The notes under the pieces were generated by a model. That model did no database searches. It had not been told where the DNA came from and was given only the letters and a program-made list of their open reading frames with translations. From Sulfurimonas sp. UBA2011 (GTDB lineage: Bacteria > Campylobacterota > Campylobacteria > Campylobacterales > Sulfurimonadaceae), in assembly GCA_002335055.1 (NCBI GenBank), contig DDCH01000011.1, positions 157,516-221,515 on the forward strand: a stretch of DNA of 64,000 nucleotides, written 5' to 3'. Made by a program: the position numbers and the translations under genes. Below, piece by piece: positions 54,036-63,566 of this stretch (positions are counted from its first letter, which is position 1; each line of letters opens with the position of its first letter).

Positions 54036-55412
54036 TTAGTTTAAACTTTTACCATTTACACTTACTTTTGCATCTATAAACTTAAATGAAAAAATATAAT
54101 CATCACCATCTTCTTTCTCGTAACCATTCAATCGCGCTAAAATCAAGTTATTTTTTTCTAATTTTGTATACATCTCTTTTGAAATTCTAATTTCACTCTC
54201 TACAGATATATTTGGTATAACCATCAAAGGTGAAAGTCTCATTTTTTGTACTAGGTCTTTATCTTCTTTGAATGTAAAGTTTGACTTTATATCAAACCCT
54301 TTTATAGAATCATCTTTATTTTTAGAAAACTCTTCAAGTGAGAAATCTGCAATTTCTAGTACGATACCCTTACTTAAAAGTGTCATAGCACTAGTTTGAA
54401 GGGCAGAAGTAGAAGCTGTTGTCATCATAGTATTGTTTTGGGATAAAAGCTGTGTAAAGTTTGTATATTCTTTTTTATCAAGTCCACTTAAAGCTACATC
54501 AAAATTAAATTTTTCCATATTAAATGTAACTTCTTCTGAGCTAAACTCTAAACTTTTTATTGATGTTTTTGAGTTAATTTGTGTACTCTGTCCTTGCTCA
54601 TTTGATGAAGCGTTTGCTCTTAAACTTTCCATACTTATATTTACATCATTAGCAGTACCTTTGAGGCTTACGAGAGTTTTTTCTATATCTACACTTGTAA
54701 TATATGTATTAACAGACTCAAAATTACTCGTACTTTTAAACTTACTCATAAGGATATTAAGACTTTTTTCATCCCGAGATACATCAAAATGAAATTCTTT
54801 TACTTTTGAGCTTAACTCTTTAGGTGCAAGTAACTCTCCATTACCATGAAACTTTGCCTTTTCTATAACGAGTATAAGTTTTGTGCCATCTTTAAGTACA
54901 TGCTTCTCATTTATATCTTTGATATAACCCTTAAAGTCATCATTTAAAAGGTTATACTCAATGTGATATAAAACTCCCTTATTTTGTAAAAAGTTCTCTG
55001 TATATTTATAAAAATTAATATCACTGAGTTTGAGTTCTTCACTCATTTTTGGGGAAAGTTCCACTGGGTAGATCTCTATCTCAAAAGCTTTAGCAAAAGG
55101 AAGGTTTGAGTACTCTATATCAACACCAATGAGTACACCTTCAAGCATAGTATTAACATAAGGAGGTATCTGTTTATCTGAGTACTGCTTAAGATGGTTT
55201 AAAAAGTTTTGTGAGTCTTTGAGTAAAAATTCAAAATGTCTTGAGGTATTTAAATAACTTGAATGACTCTCATCTTTACTTGTCTCCAAACCAAATGATT
55301 TGAGTTCAACTAGTCTTTCATCTATACTATTTTTAATAAAACTATTACCAATACTTGGAAGGGAGGCGATGCTAAGTAGCAAAATAACTACTGCGAGAAT
55401 ACTTTTTTTCAT
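54036..55412 (-). CDS. DUF945 (YdgA-like) membrane-anchored protein
   Basis: The 458-residue protein has an N-terminal transmembrane anchor (residues 4-24) and a long periplasmic part rich in beta strands. The LKDGTKLILVIEKAKFHG and EIRISKEMYTKLEKNNLILA stretches fit the YdgA/DUF945 group. Function is unknown. Its ribosome site lies within a hairpin at 55414-55449. Confidence 0.75.
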   Translation of the reverse strand: MKKSILAVVILLLSIASLPSIGNSFIKNSIDERLVELKSFGLETSKDESHSSYLNTSRHFEFLLKDSQNFLNHLKQYSDKQIPPYVNTMLEGVLIGVDIEYSNLPFAKAFEIEIYPVELSPKMSEELKLSDINFYKYTENFLQNKGVLYHIEYNLLNDDFKGYIKDINEKHVLKDGTKLILVIEKAKFHGNGELLAPKELSSKVKEFHFDVSRDEKSLNILMSKFKSTSNFESVNTYITSVDIEKTLVSLKGTANDVNISMESLRANASSNEQGQSTQINSKTSIKSLEFSSEEVTFNMEKFNFDVALSGLDKKEYTNFTQLLSQNNTMMTTASTSALQTSAMTLLSKGIVLEIADFSLEEFSKNKDDSIKGFDIKSNFTFKEDKDLVQKMRLSPLMVIPNISVESEIRISKEMYTKLEKNNLILARLNGYEKEDGDDYIFSFKFIDAKVSVNGKSLN

Positions 55413-55413
55413 G

Positions 55414-55449
55414 ATAATACCTTTAGCTTGTCTAAATTAAAGGTATTAT
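55414..55449 (-). promoter_or_regulatory. Hairpin covering the DUF945 ribosome-binding site
   Basis: A perfect 12-base stem (55414-55425 with 55438-55449) with a 12-base loop lies directly upstream of the ATG at 55412. The AAAGG of the right-hand arm on the minus strand is the only good Shine-Dalgarno, so the hairpin could block it or act as alpha-CA terminator. Confidence 0.45.
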
Positions 55450-55464
55450 AGTTAAATAGGGTAA

Positions 55465-56205
55465 CTAGTTAGCTTCTATGAATCTATCATGAAGTTCTTG
55501 AACTGGACGTTCATTATCAACATAAAATTTTCTAAAGTGCTTAATCTGCTCAGCAGATGCTTCTTGTGGTTTCTTTAAAAGATACCACTGAACATTTTCA
55601 GAACATGGTGGTGTTGTAAGTGAACCTACATAGTGATAATAGTGTGCTGTCTCTAACGGTACAAAGTCTTGAGGGTCAAGTTGAACTGTAGAACCGATAT
55701 TGTTAATGATTTTTTCTAAGACTTTATTTGCCTCACCCTCTTCAAAGAAAACGGCTACAACTGCTAACTGTTTGGTTTTTGGGTTTTGATGTACCATATG
55801 TGCAACCATCTCAAAACGTTTACCATCTATAGTATGCTCTGATTTTCCATGAAAGTGAAACTGTAAAAGATCAAAAATTTCACCATGAAGGTTAATGTGA
55901 CCCCCATGTTCAGGTGTCACTTTAATAGAATGACCATTATCTATAACTTTAGCTAAACCTGTAATATCATCGTGCATAGTTAAGTCATAAGCATGGTTCA
56001 TCTTGAGTGTTTTACCTGCCAGTATATTTACAGGAGACTGGTGGATACCTTTTCCACATGTACCTGAAAACTCTTCCCAATGTGTAGGGCCATTATTTGT
56101 ACCATAATCCCAATGTTTCTCATGTGAAGCTTTCTCTGATGCATATAAACTTGTAGTCATCGTTAATGTCGTTATACTTAAAGCTAGTAATGTTTTTTTT
56201 ATCAT
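55465..56205 (-). CDS. Alpha-class carbonic anhydrase, periplasmic
   Basis: The 246-residue protein has a signal peptide (MIKKTLLALSITTLTMTTSLYA). Zinc ligands are His117 and His119 (LQFHFHGKSEHT) and His136 (MVAHMVHQ); CGKGIHQSPVNI near 50-61 and GSLTTPPCSENVQW hold the disulfide and substrate pocket. It interconverts CO2 and bicarbonate. It follows the Opr porin by 16 bases, and co-transcription is likely. Confidence 0.96.
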   Translation of the reverse strand: MIKKTLLALSITTLTMTTSLYASEKASHEKHWDYGTNNGPTHWEEFSGTCGKGIHQSPVNILAGKTLKMNHAYDLTMHDDITGLAKVIDNGHSIKVTPEHGGHINLHGEIFDLLQFHFHGKSEHTIDGKRFEMVAHMVHQNPKTKQLAVVAVFFEEGEANKVLEKIINNIGSTVQLDPQDFVPLETAHYYHYVGSLTTPPCSENVQWYLLKKPQEASAEQIKHFRKFYVDNERPVQELHDRFIEAN

Positions 56206-56221
56206 TTTTTTCCTTTTTCTT

Positions 56222-57589
56222 CTAAAATTTATAATTTGCTATTACTCTATACTGAGTTAATAATTTTACCTGAGCATTTAAACTTCCATCTACTTTAGTA
56301 GATGTATCGTTTTTTACCAAGATTCCTTTGAGCTGTAAAGTAAAAGCTTTTGGGGCTATATACTGTAGAACTAGATTGTAATCTTCTTGTGTTTTATCAA
56401 AGCCAATTTTATCAAATGACATATTAAGATATGATAGGCTTGTACTTATCCCTTTTAATCCTAAGTTATCGTACTTTTGATTGTAAAGCAACTTTATACC
56501 TTGTGCTCCACCTATGTAGATACTGTCAGCATTTAATGACATCCCATAATTTGACTGAAATAAGTTATTTGAGGTAATCATATTTGTAAAAAGTGGTGTT
56601 CCATCCCATGGAAGTACTAAACTGTCATGCTTAGTCTCATCTTTTAAAACTTTTGAGTATGCCAAAAGAAACTTTGAACTCGACACAGTCGCACTAAGTT
56701 TTAAACCTATAGCACTACTTGAAATCTTTCCGCCGTATGTACCACTGTTTAGCTCAAAATAAGTATCCGCGTTTCCTATACTTTTTTGATTAATATACTG
56801 AGCTGCTAAAGAAACTTTAGCCTCTTTTATCTTAAGTGAATAAAGCCCACTTAGATACAGTGAGTTCATAAAATCACTCGCATAATAATCATAAAGTTTT
56901 AAGGAGTAGTTCTCTGCTTTATGGTTCAAACCAAACATGACTACATAACCAGCATTTGAGCCTGTAATCGTTTTTGTTTGACTTCCTAAAGCATGCTCTA
57001 TTATATTTGTAAACACAGAAGATGTTCTTTGTTTAAAAGCACTATAATAGGCTAAATCAAACTTAGTTGTTTTACCTAATTTATAATAAAGTGAAGTCCC
57101 CTCAACAGCTGATGGTAAGAGTCTTACTTCATTGGCATTTATAAGTGGTGTTCTAATCACTTCACGACCTAGATAAATCCCCATATTTTTATAGTCATAT
57201 GCTAGATAAGCTTCACCTAAAACAGAAAAACCATCTCTTGCTATATTACCAGAAACACCATCTCCTACTCGTATACCATTATCTCTTGCTATAAGAGATG
57301 CATCTACATTAGCAGCTAATAAAAATGGATTTGTAGTCATAAAAGTCACACCACTACGAAAACCATAGAGGGATGCTGTATCAAAGCTAAGTTGGCCACC
57401 GATTGAGTTGGCATAAGCGGATGTACTTACTGCGTTTGGTGCTGACTTATCTTTATCAGTTTGTATATAATAGTACTTTACATTACCACTAACACTGGCT
57501 TCATTAAAAACTTCAGCGAGTGTATTTACTTCTGAAGTTGCTAATAGAGCTGATGAGAGTATAATAATAGCTAAACTTATATATTTCAT
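56222..57589 (-). CDS. OprD/Opr-family outer-membrane porin 1
   Basis: The 455-residue protein has a signal peptide (MKYISLAIIILSSALLATS). The mature part starts with VSGNVKYYYIQTDKDK and is made of barrel strands such as LAYDYKNMGIYLGREVIRT-like; it ends VIANYKF with terminal Phe. GREVIRTPLINANEVRLLP is an Opr-family block. Adjacent to alpha-CA, it may pass bicarbonate or other anions; that is inference. Confidence 0.85.
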   Translation of the reverse strand: MKYISLAIIILSSALLATSEVNTLAEVFNEASVSGNVKYYYIQTDKDKSAPNAVSTSAYANSIGGQLSFDTASLYGFRSGVTFMTTNPFLLAANVDASLIARDNGIRVGDGVSGNIARDGFSVLGEAYLAYDYKNMGIYLGREVIRTPLINANEVRLLPSAVEGTSLYYKLGKTTKFDLAYYSAFKQRTSSVFTNIIEHALGSQTKTITGSNAGYVVMFGLNHKAENYSLKLYDYYASDFMNSLYLSGLYSLKIKEAKVSLAAQYINQKSIGNADTYFELNSGTYGGKISSSAIGLKLSATVSSSKFLLAYSKVLKDETKHDSLVLPWDGTPLFTNMITSNNLFQSNYGMSLNADSIYIGGAQGIKLLYNQKYDNLGLKGISTSLSYLNMSFDKIGFDKTQEDYNLVLQYIAPKAFTLQLKGILVKNDTSTKVDGSLNAQVKLLTQYRVIANYKF

Positions 57590-57700
57590 TTGTTTCCTTT
57601 ATTAGTACAATGGTATTTTACTATTAAGAATATAAAAAACTATTAAAATTGTATGGATATGCATAAAAGTGTAAATTTATATAAAATATTGGAAGAAAGT

Positions 57701-57724
57701 GTATCAAGACAAAAGTCTTGATAC
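57701..57724 (-). terminator. Terminator after rpsI
   Basis: A perfect 10-base stem gtatcaagac/gtcttgatac with AAAA loop, 19 bases beyond the rpsI stop. On the minus strand it is followed by ACTTTCTT. Confidence 0.65.
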
Positions 57725-57742
57725 GGTGAAGAAGTGAAACGA

Positions 57743-58135
57743 TTAACGCTTTGAAAACTGACGAGAACGACGAGCTTTACGCTTACCTGGTTTCTTACGT
57801 TCAACAACACGTGAATCACGAGTCATCATACCCTCTGGTTTAAGGATAGCTTTGATTTCTGGGTTAAACTCTACTAGAGCTTTAGAAATACCATGACGAA
57901 GAGCATCAGCTTGACCACCAAAACCACCACCTAAAGTAGTAGCAACGATATCAACTGAAGTCTCTTGCTTAGAAAGAACTAATGGTTGCTTAACACGAAG
58001 CTTCTTAGCTTCAAGTCCACCTAACCATGCATCTAAAGAAAGACCATTGATTGTCATTTTACCAGTACCTGGAGTTAACCATACTTTTGCGATAGACGCT
58101 TTACGTTTACCAGTTGCATAAATTGTATTTGCCAT
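57743..58135 (-). CDS. rpsI: 30S ribosomal protein S9
   Basis: A 130-residue P-site protein: IYATGKRKASIAKVWLTPGT, GGGFGGQADALRHGISKALV and the basic tail RKKPGKRKARRSRQFSKR. It lies eight bases after rplM, the universal pairing. Confidence 0.98.
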   Translation of the reverse strand: MANTIYATGKRKASIAKVWLTPGTGKMTINGLSLDAWLGGLEAKKLRVKQPLVLSKQETSVDIVATTLGGGFGGQADALRHGISKALVEFNPEIKAILKPEGMMTRDSRVVERKKPGKRKARRSRQFSKR

Positions 58136-58143
58136 GTTAATCC

Positions 58144-58566
58144 TTACTTAGCTAATTGTGCAGTGTGAGGGTGTTCAGCACCTGCATATATTTTTAATTT
58201 TTTAATCATTTTAGCACCAAGCTTAGTTTTAGGAAGCATACCGCGAGCAGATAACTTATAAAGTTTCTCTGGATTTTTCTCTAAAAGTTCAGTCATTTTA
58301 ACACTCTTAGTTGAACCGAAGTAACCTGAGTGAGAGAAGTACTCTTTGTTAGCTATTTTACCAAGTCCGTTGAACTTAGCTTTAGAAGCATTGATAATAA
58401 CTACATAGTCACCACAGTCAATGTTAGGAGTCCAACAAGTTTTTCTTTTTCCACGAAGAAGAGTAGCTACTTCAGTCATCATACGACCAAAAGTTTTACC
58501 TTCAGCATCAATCAAAATCCATTTTTGATCAATTTGTTCAGTAGTTGCAATTTTAGTAAATTTCAT
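58144..58566 (-). CDS. rplM: 50S ribosomal protein L13
   Basis: A 140-residue early assembly protein: WILIDAEGKTFGRMMTEVAT, LLRGKRKTCWTPNIDCGDYV, and RGMLPKTKLGAKMIKKLKIY. First gene of a two-gene operon. Confidence 0.98.
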   Translation of the reverse strand: MKFTKIATTEQIDQKWILIDAEGKTFGRMMTEVATLLRGKRKTCWTPNIDCGDYVVIINASKAKFNGLGKIANKEYFSHSGYFGSTKSVKMTELLEKNPEKLYKLSARGMLPKTKLGAKMIKKLKIYAGAEHPHTAQLAK

Positions 58567-58623
58567 TATGAACCTTTTTTGTATTAAATTTAAGCAAACG
58601 CGAACGCTTGTTTTAGTGGCGAA

Positions 58624-58629
58624 AGTATA
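58624..58629 (-). promoter_or_regulatory. -10 box (TATACT) of rplM-rpsI
   Basis: On the minus strand, GTGGTTATACTTTCGCC lies about 58 bases before the rplM ATG at 58566, with a T-rich upstream tract and no clear -35 box. Confidence 0.45.
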
Positions 58630-58716
58630 ACCACATAAACTTACAAGAAGCTTAATTTTAGGTTATTTTAAGAATATAAAACTACAGAAAATATTATCTG
58701 TTGTCAACATGTTATC

Positions 58717-60197
58717 ATGCCTTATATACTTAAATTTACAAAGGGCCCTACAATCAAATATCTCTCTTACATTATCATATCTACTCTTCTTTGTTTACTA
58801 CTATTGCCCCAATATATATTTGTCGACTCTGCTTCAAGTTTAGTCACTATGATCTTTGTTACTATATTCTTATTTCTTTTAGCCCTGACAAATAGAATAC
58901 TCTTCTTTACTTTTTAGTATTTTTCGCATTTATAAGTATAGTTAGAGTTCACTTATACCTTCATTGGGGAGATGCTGTAGATTTAATCCCTAGACTAAAT
59001 GTTTTTCTCCAATCACCAAAAAGTGAAACTAAAGAATATCTTGCTACCTACATTAGTTTAGGAGATTACCTTTTTCTTTTTACTACTATTGTACTCATTT
59101 TCTTGGTTTTTAGAATACTCATCAAAATTAAACCAAAACATTCTATAAAATCTTATGCAATCATAGTAATTTTCTTTGCAGTATTACAAAATCAAAAACC
59201 ATTAAATTTTATAACATATTACTTTATCTCTTCACAAACTAGCGAAGCAATTTCTAAACGCAAAGAGTTACTTTTAAAAGAGAAATATCTAAAAGCTACA
59301 CAATGTGAATATATTTACGATACTATACTCATTATCCAAGGTGAATCAGCAAATAAACATCATATGTCAGTTTATAATTACTCTATCGATACAACTCCAT
59401 TTTTAAATACTTTATCTCACTCAAGTAACTTTTATAAATACGATATAATTGCACCCTCTAATCAAACACGATTTTCTGTTCCTATGATGTTTACAGATGC
59501 AGATATTCATTCTTGGTATGAAAAGTATTCAAACTCAGTATCTCTAATTACAAAGTTAAAACGATGTGGATTTCAAACACACTGGATTTCAACTCAAAGC
59601 AAAACAGGACGTCACGAAGATGCTATAACGAGTATTGCCCAAGAAGCTGATGATGTAGTGTTCTTAGCTAATACTGCACTTCAAGATGAGATAATTCTCC
59701 AACACGTACAAAATAGAGATACTAAACTAACGACTAAGCAAGCATATATTTTTCATATATCTGGCTCTCACTTTCGTTATTCTAGTAGATATAAAGATCA
59801 TAAACTTTACAATAATGCTAGTACAATAGTTCAAGAGTATGATAACAGTATATTTAGTACCGATTTCCTTCTTGGAGAAATACTTAAATCTTTTTCAAAA
59901 AATAAAAAAACACTTTTTGTCTATTTTTCCGATCATGGAGAAGTAGTCTCTCCAGATAAGGCTGGACATGGGTATTACCCTTCATATAAAGATGAATTTG
60001 ACATTCCATTTATTATGTATAGTGGGATAGTTAATCCGAGGCTAAGATTTAATGAAAACAATCAAAAAAGACTAAATGGAGAATCTATTAATCATATTTT
60101 AGAGTATGTGATCGGGATTACACAAGATAAGAATTTTTCATACTCAGATACTGTCTTCAGCCTCACTCCAAAAACAAAATCGATTATAAAGAGTTAA
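58717..60197 (+). pseudogene. EptA-like phosphoethanolamine transferase gene with one frameshift
   Basis: Two frames together make one protein of about 493 residues. From ATG 58717 the first covers two membrane spans, ending at TAG 58915-58917. From 58896 the next frame continues LYFLVFFAFISIVRVHLYLH and into IQGESANKHHMSVYNYSIDT, the family metal-site region, APSNQTRFSVPMMFT (nucleophile Thr region), FSDHGEVVSPDKAGHG and FDIPFIMYSG. These are the blocks of EptA/CptA enzymes that add phosphoethanolamine to lipid A or core sugars. The break within 58896-58916, in a T/C-rich run, equals a one-base loss. Confidence 0.8.
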
Positions 60198-60224
60198 AAA
60201 ATTACAATTACACATACTATTAGT

Positions 60225-60230
60225 TATAAT
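60225..60230 (+). promoter_or_regulatory. -10 box (TATAAT) before porin 2 and the mod genes
   Basis: TTAGTTATAATTAG lies 44 bases before the porin ATG at 60274, in an A/T-rich gap of 76 bases after the transferase gene. There is no clear -35 box. No evident ModE palindrome is seen. Confidence 0.4.
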
Positions 60231-60273
60231 TAGATTCTTTATTCATTACTATACACTTCTAAGGATTTTTTGC

Positions 60274-61749
60274 ATGAAACTCTTTCATCTTACTAGTATT
60301 ATATTTTTTTTATCTACAATTTTCACAACTATCACTTCAGCACAAACACCCGAGCAATCATCACTTAAAGGAAATGGAGAGTTATTCTACACTATCCCTC
60401 AAAAACAAGTCAATTCACCTTTAGATATGTTAACACAAGGTGAAGTATATGGACGGATCAGAAGTAACACATTTCTTTTCGTCTCTTCGAATCTAGATGG
60501 AGAATATGCGACCCCTGTAAGTGCAATCGGAACTTCTCTTCTTTATAAAAGTGCCTCTTATTCTGGTTTTGATTTTAATGTCGGAGTTTATGCCACTTAC
60601 TCCTTTTTTAATGAGGATGATTTTAGTAAGTATGTAAGACGCCAAAAGGCTAAAGATACCTTTAGTAGATATAACTATGCAAATAAAAATGAAAAATATA
60701 TATTTGTTCTTGGCAAAGCAAACCTATCTTATACATATTTTAAAACAAAAGTAATTCTTGGTCGCCAACTTGTAGAGACATTTTACACTCGTAGTAATGA
60801 TACAAAAATGATTCCTAATAGTTTTGATGGTGTAGTTTTACACTCACATAATATAAAAGATACAAAAATTACACTTGCATACCTAGTCCGCCAAAAACTA
60901 CGAGACCATACTCAGGCACATTCCATTTTAATGTACGGGGATGTAAACACCACCTCTTCACTCAAACCAGAGTGGAGTCAAAATGATGATAGTGCCATGC
61001 ATAAGGGTCTCACATACACAGCACTTAAGGCTTCAGGCAAAACTACTGATGCTCCTCTTATAGTTCTTGACACTTTAAATAAATCTATCAAAAATCTCAA
61101 GCTAAACTTTGCGGCCTATCGTGTTCCTAATTTAATCTCACAAATCATGCTTGAAGCAAATTATAACATCCCTATGGGTTATGTCACTATTACACCTGCA
61201 TTTAGATATCTACAGCAATTTGATAATGGTGCAGGAGTAGTTGGTGGAGCTTCACTTGGTGGTGAGGCAAGTAGCATCACTCCTAGTGGATATACAAATC
61301 CAGATTCTCTTGATTCGAAAATGATTGCAGTAAAACTTGTGACACAGTTTGCTGATATCAAAATAAATCTAGCATATACCGATATTTTAAATGAGGCTGA
61401 CTTAGTTACTCCATGGAGAGGTTTTCCGACATCTGGATATACTCGTTCTATGGGAATATATAACTGGAAGGCAAATACAAAATCATATCGGGCTTTTATA
61501 TCTAAGGGAAGTAATAAGTCTGGAGATTATAAAGATGCTCTGTATATCTTTTCTCTCCTTTATCTCGATGAAGATACAAACAAAGGTCAAGAGGACAGTA
61601 TGTATTATTACGCGGGCATTGTAAAAAACCTTCAATCATATCCAGAACTGCAATACCGTGTTCGACTTGGTTACCGTGATTTTTATAATGATGCATATAG
61701 TTCTAAAGATTATCTTGATACTCGTTTAGAGTTCAATTATCTCTTTTAA
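60274..61749 (+). CDS. Opr-family outer-membrane porin 2, linked to molybdate uptake
   Basis: The 491-residue protein has a signal peptide (MKLFHLTSIIFFLSTIFTTITSA). Barrel strands throughout, including GRQLVETFYTRSNDTKMIPN (the Opr-family region shared with porin 1) and an end LDTRLEFNYLF with terminal Phe. It lies only eight bases before modA. A role as outer-membrane entry for molybdate or tungstate is inference from that linkage. Confidence 0.82.
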   Translation: MKLFHLTSIIFFLSTIFTTITSAQTPEQSSLKGNGELFYTIPQKQVNSPLDMLTQGEVYGRIRSNTFLFVSSNLDGEYATPVSAIGTSLLYKSASYSGFDFNVGVYATYSFFNEDDFSKYVRRQKAKDTFSRYNYANKNEKYIFVLGKANLSYTYFKTKVILGRQLVETFYTRSNDTKMIPNSFDGVVLHSHNIKDTKITLAYLVRQKLRDHTQAHSILMYGDVNTTSSLKPEWSQNDDSAMHKGLTYTALKASGKTTDAPLIVLDTLNKSIKNLKLNFAAYRVPNLISQIMLEANYNIPMGYVTITPAFRYLQQFDNGAGVVGGASLGGEASSITPSGYTNPDSLDSKMIAVKLVTQFADIKINLAYTDILNEADLVTPWRGFPTSGYTRSMGIYNWKANTKSYRAFISKGSNKSGDYKDALYIFSLLYLDEDTNKGQEDSMYYYAGIVKNLQSYPELQYRVRLGYRDFYNDAYSSKDYLDTRLEFNYLF

Positions 61750-61757
61750 GAAATCTT

Positions 61758-62501
61758 ATGAAAAAAATACTCTTTTCTCTTTTTCTCTTTAGCCTCACTC
61801 TAAACGCAGTAAGTATCAACATTGCAGTAGCTGCAAATGTGAGTTATGCCATAGAAGAGTTAAAAGTAAAGTTTATTGAATTACATCCCGATATAGATAT
61901 AAATATCATCTTAGGCAGTAGTGGCAAACTCACAGCACAGATAAGACATGGAGCACCTTATGGACTTTTTATGTCTGCAAATATGCTCTACCCTTCTAAG
62001 CTTTATGAAAATAAACTAGCTATTACTCAGCCACAAGTTTATGCAAAAGGCACCTTAGCCTTATTTAGTGCAAAAAAAAGAGACTTTTCTTTAGGTATAC
62101 AACTCCTTACAAGCAAAGATATACAAAAGATAGCTTTAGCAAATCCTAAAACTGCACCTTATGGTAAGGCTGCACTTGAGGCTCTGCAAACATCTAAAAT
62201 ATATACAAATATACAAACAAAACTTATCTTCGCAGAGTCGATTTCACAAACACTCTCATATGTTATCACAGCAGCCGATATTGGTTTTATTGCTTCATCT
62301 TCACTTTATAGTGCTAAAATGTCTTACTATAAAAAAGGAATACACTGGTTAGAGTTAGACCCTAGCCTTTATAGTCCTATTGAACAAGGGGTAGTTTTAC
62401 TCTCCTTTGGACAAGACATACAAGCTTATAGACTTTTTTACGAGTTTCTTTTTACGCTTGATGCACAAAAAATCTTTAAAAAATATGGATATATTATCTG
62501 A
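61758..62501 (+). CDS. modA: Molybdate ABC transporter substrate-binding protein
   Basis: The 247-residue periplasmic protein has a signal peptide (MKKILFSLFLFSLTLNA), AVAANVSYAIEELKVKF, the oxyanion-site GSSGKLTAQIRHGAPYGLFMSAN, and AKGTLALFSAKK. ANPKTAPYGKAALEAL is the ModA block. It delivers molybdate to ModB. Its stop overlaps the start of the next gene. Confidence 0.95.
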   Translation: MKKILFSLFLFSLTLNAVSINIAVAANVSYAIEELKVKFIELHPDIDINIILGSSGKLTAQIRHGAPYGLFMSANMLYPSKLYENKLAITQPQVYAKGTLALFSAKKRDFSLGIQLLTSKDIQKIALANPKTAPYGKAALEALQTSKIYTNIQTKLIFAESISQTLSYVITAADIGFIASSSLYSAKMSYYKKGIHWLELDPSLYSPIEQGVVLLSFGQDIQAYRLFYEFLFTLDAQKIFKKYGYII

Positions 62502-62896
62502 TGAGCCAATTTCAAGCGAGTATTATAAATATACAAAAACATGATGCTCTTCATATAGTCACATTCCAAACTGAGGCTTTTACTCTTCATATGATGAGTC
62601 TTGAGTTAGATGAGAAGATAAGTGTAGGCACAAAGGTTTTACTAGGTGTTAAAGCCTCTAGTGTAGCCATCTCTAAAGGTTTTAGTGGTGAACTTAGTTA
62701 TGCTAACCAATTAGAGTTAGAGGTACATAAGATACAAGAGGGTGAACTGCTTTGTTCTTTAGAATTAAAAGCTAAAAACTTTGAACTTGAGTCTATTATT
62801 ACTCTTGGGTCAAAAAACAGAATGAAGCTTCAAGTCGCAGACACTATAACTGCGCTTATAAAATCTTCTGATCTTTATATAACAGAGGTGCTTTAA
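62501..62896 (+). CDS. Molybdenum-pterin-binding (TOBE/Mop) protein
   Basis: The 131-residue protein has two Mop-like repeats: about residues 3-65, with VLLGVKASSVAISKG, and 68-131, with VADTITALIKSSDLYITEVL. Mop domains bind molybdate as storage or as sensors (as in the C-terminus of ModC/ModE). It lies between modA and modB with a one-base overlap upstream and no gap downstream. Confidence 0.88.
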   Translation: MSQFQASIINIQKHDALHIVTFQTEAFTLHMMSLELDEKISVGTKVLLGVKASSVAISKGFSGELSYANQLELEVHKIQEGELLCSLELKAKNFELESIITLGSKNRMKLQVADTITALIKSSDLYITEVL

Positions 62897-63565
62897 ATGT
62901 TTGAACCTTTTTATATCAGTTTTAAACTCGCTTCTATTACAGTTTTAATTTTATTTCTTATATCACTTCCTCTAAGCTGGTATCTCTCACAAACAAAGTC
63001 AAAAATAAAACCTTTTATAGAAGCACTTACTGCGCTACCTATTGTTTTACCTCCTTCTGTTTTGGGTTTTTATATTCTTGTAGCACTTTCACAAAACTCA
63101 CCCTTGGGTGCATTTTTTAAAGATACTTTTGACATTAGTTTAGTGTTTAACTTCACTTCACTTGTCATCGCTAGTTGTTTTTACTCTCTTCCTTTTATGG
63201 TGCAACCCCTTCAAAGTGGTTTTGAGTCTTTAAACAAAAATATGCTTGAAGCGAGTTATCTTTGTGGAAAAAGTAAACTACAAACGATTCTTTTTGTAGC
63301 ACTTCCAAACATTAAACCAGCACTCATTACAGCTGTCATCATCACCTTCGCACATACTGTTGGTGAGTTTGGAGTTGTTCTTATGGTTGGTGGAAGTATT
63401 CCAGGGGAGACAAAAGTAGCCTCAGTTGCAATCTATGAGATGGTTGAGATTATGGACTATAAGGGTGCACATATATATAGTGCCATTATGCTTGGAATGA
63501 GTTTTATCGTGCTTTTGAGTGTTTATACTTTTAATGCTAAACACAAAAGAAAGTTTGGACTATAA
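62897..63565 (+). CDS. modB: Molybdate ABC transporter permease
   Basis: The 222-residue inner-membrane protein has about five spans. The LTALPIVLPPSVLGFYIL block and the ATPase-contact EAA-like loop (EASYLCGKSKLQTILFVALP near 117-136), plus AHTVGEFGVVLMVGGSIPGET, are ModB hallmarks. It abuts the Mop gene and precedes modC by one base. Confidence 0.96.
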   Translation: MFEPFYISFKLASITVLILFLISLPLSWYLSQTKSKIKPFIEALTALPIVLPPSVLGFYILVALSQNSPLGAFFKDTFDISLVFNFTSLVIASCFYSLPFMVQPLQSGFESLNKNMLEASYLCGKSKLQTILFVALPNIKPALITAVIITFAHTVGEFGVVLMVGGSIPGETKVASVAIYEMVEIMDYKGAHIYSAIMLGMSFIVLLSVYTFNAKHKRKFGL

Positions 63566-63566
63566 G

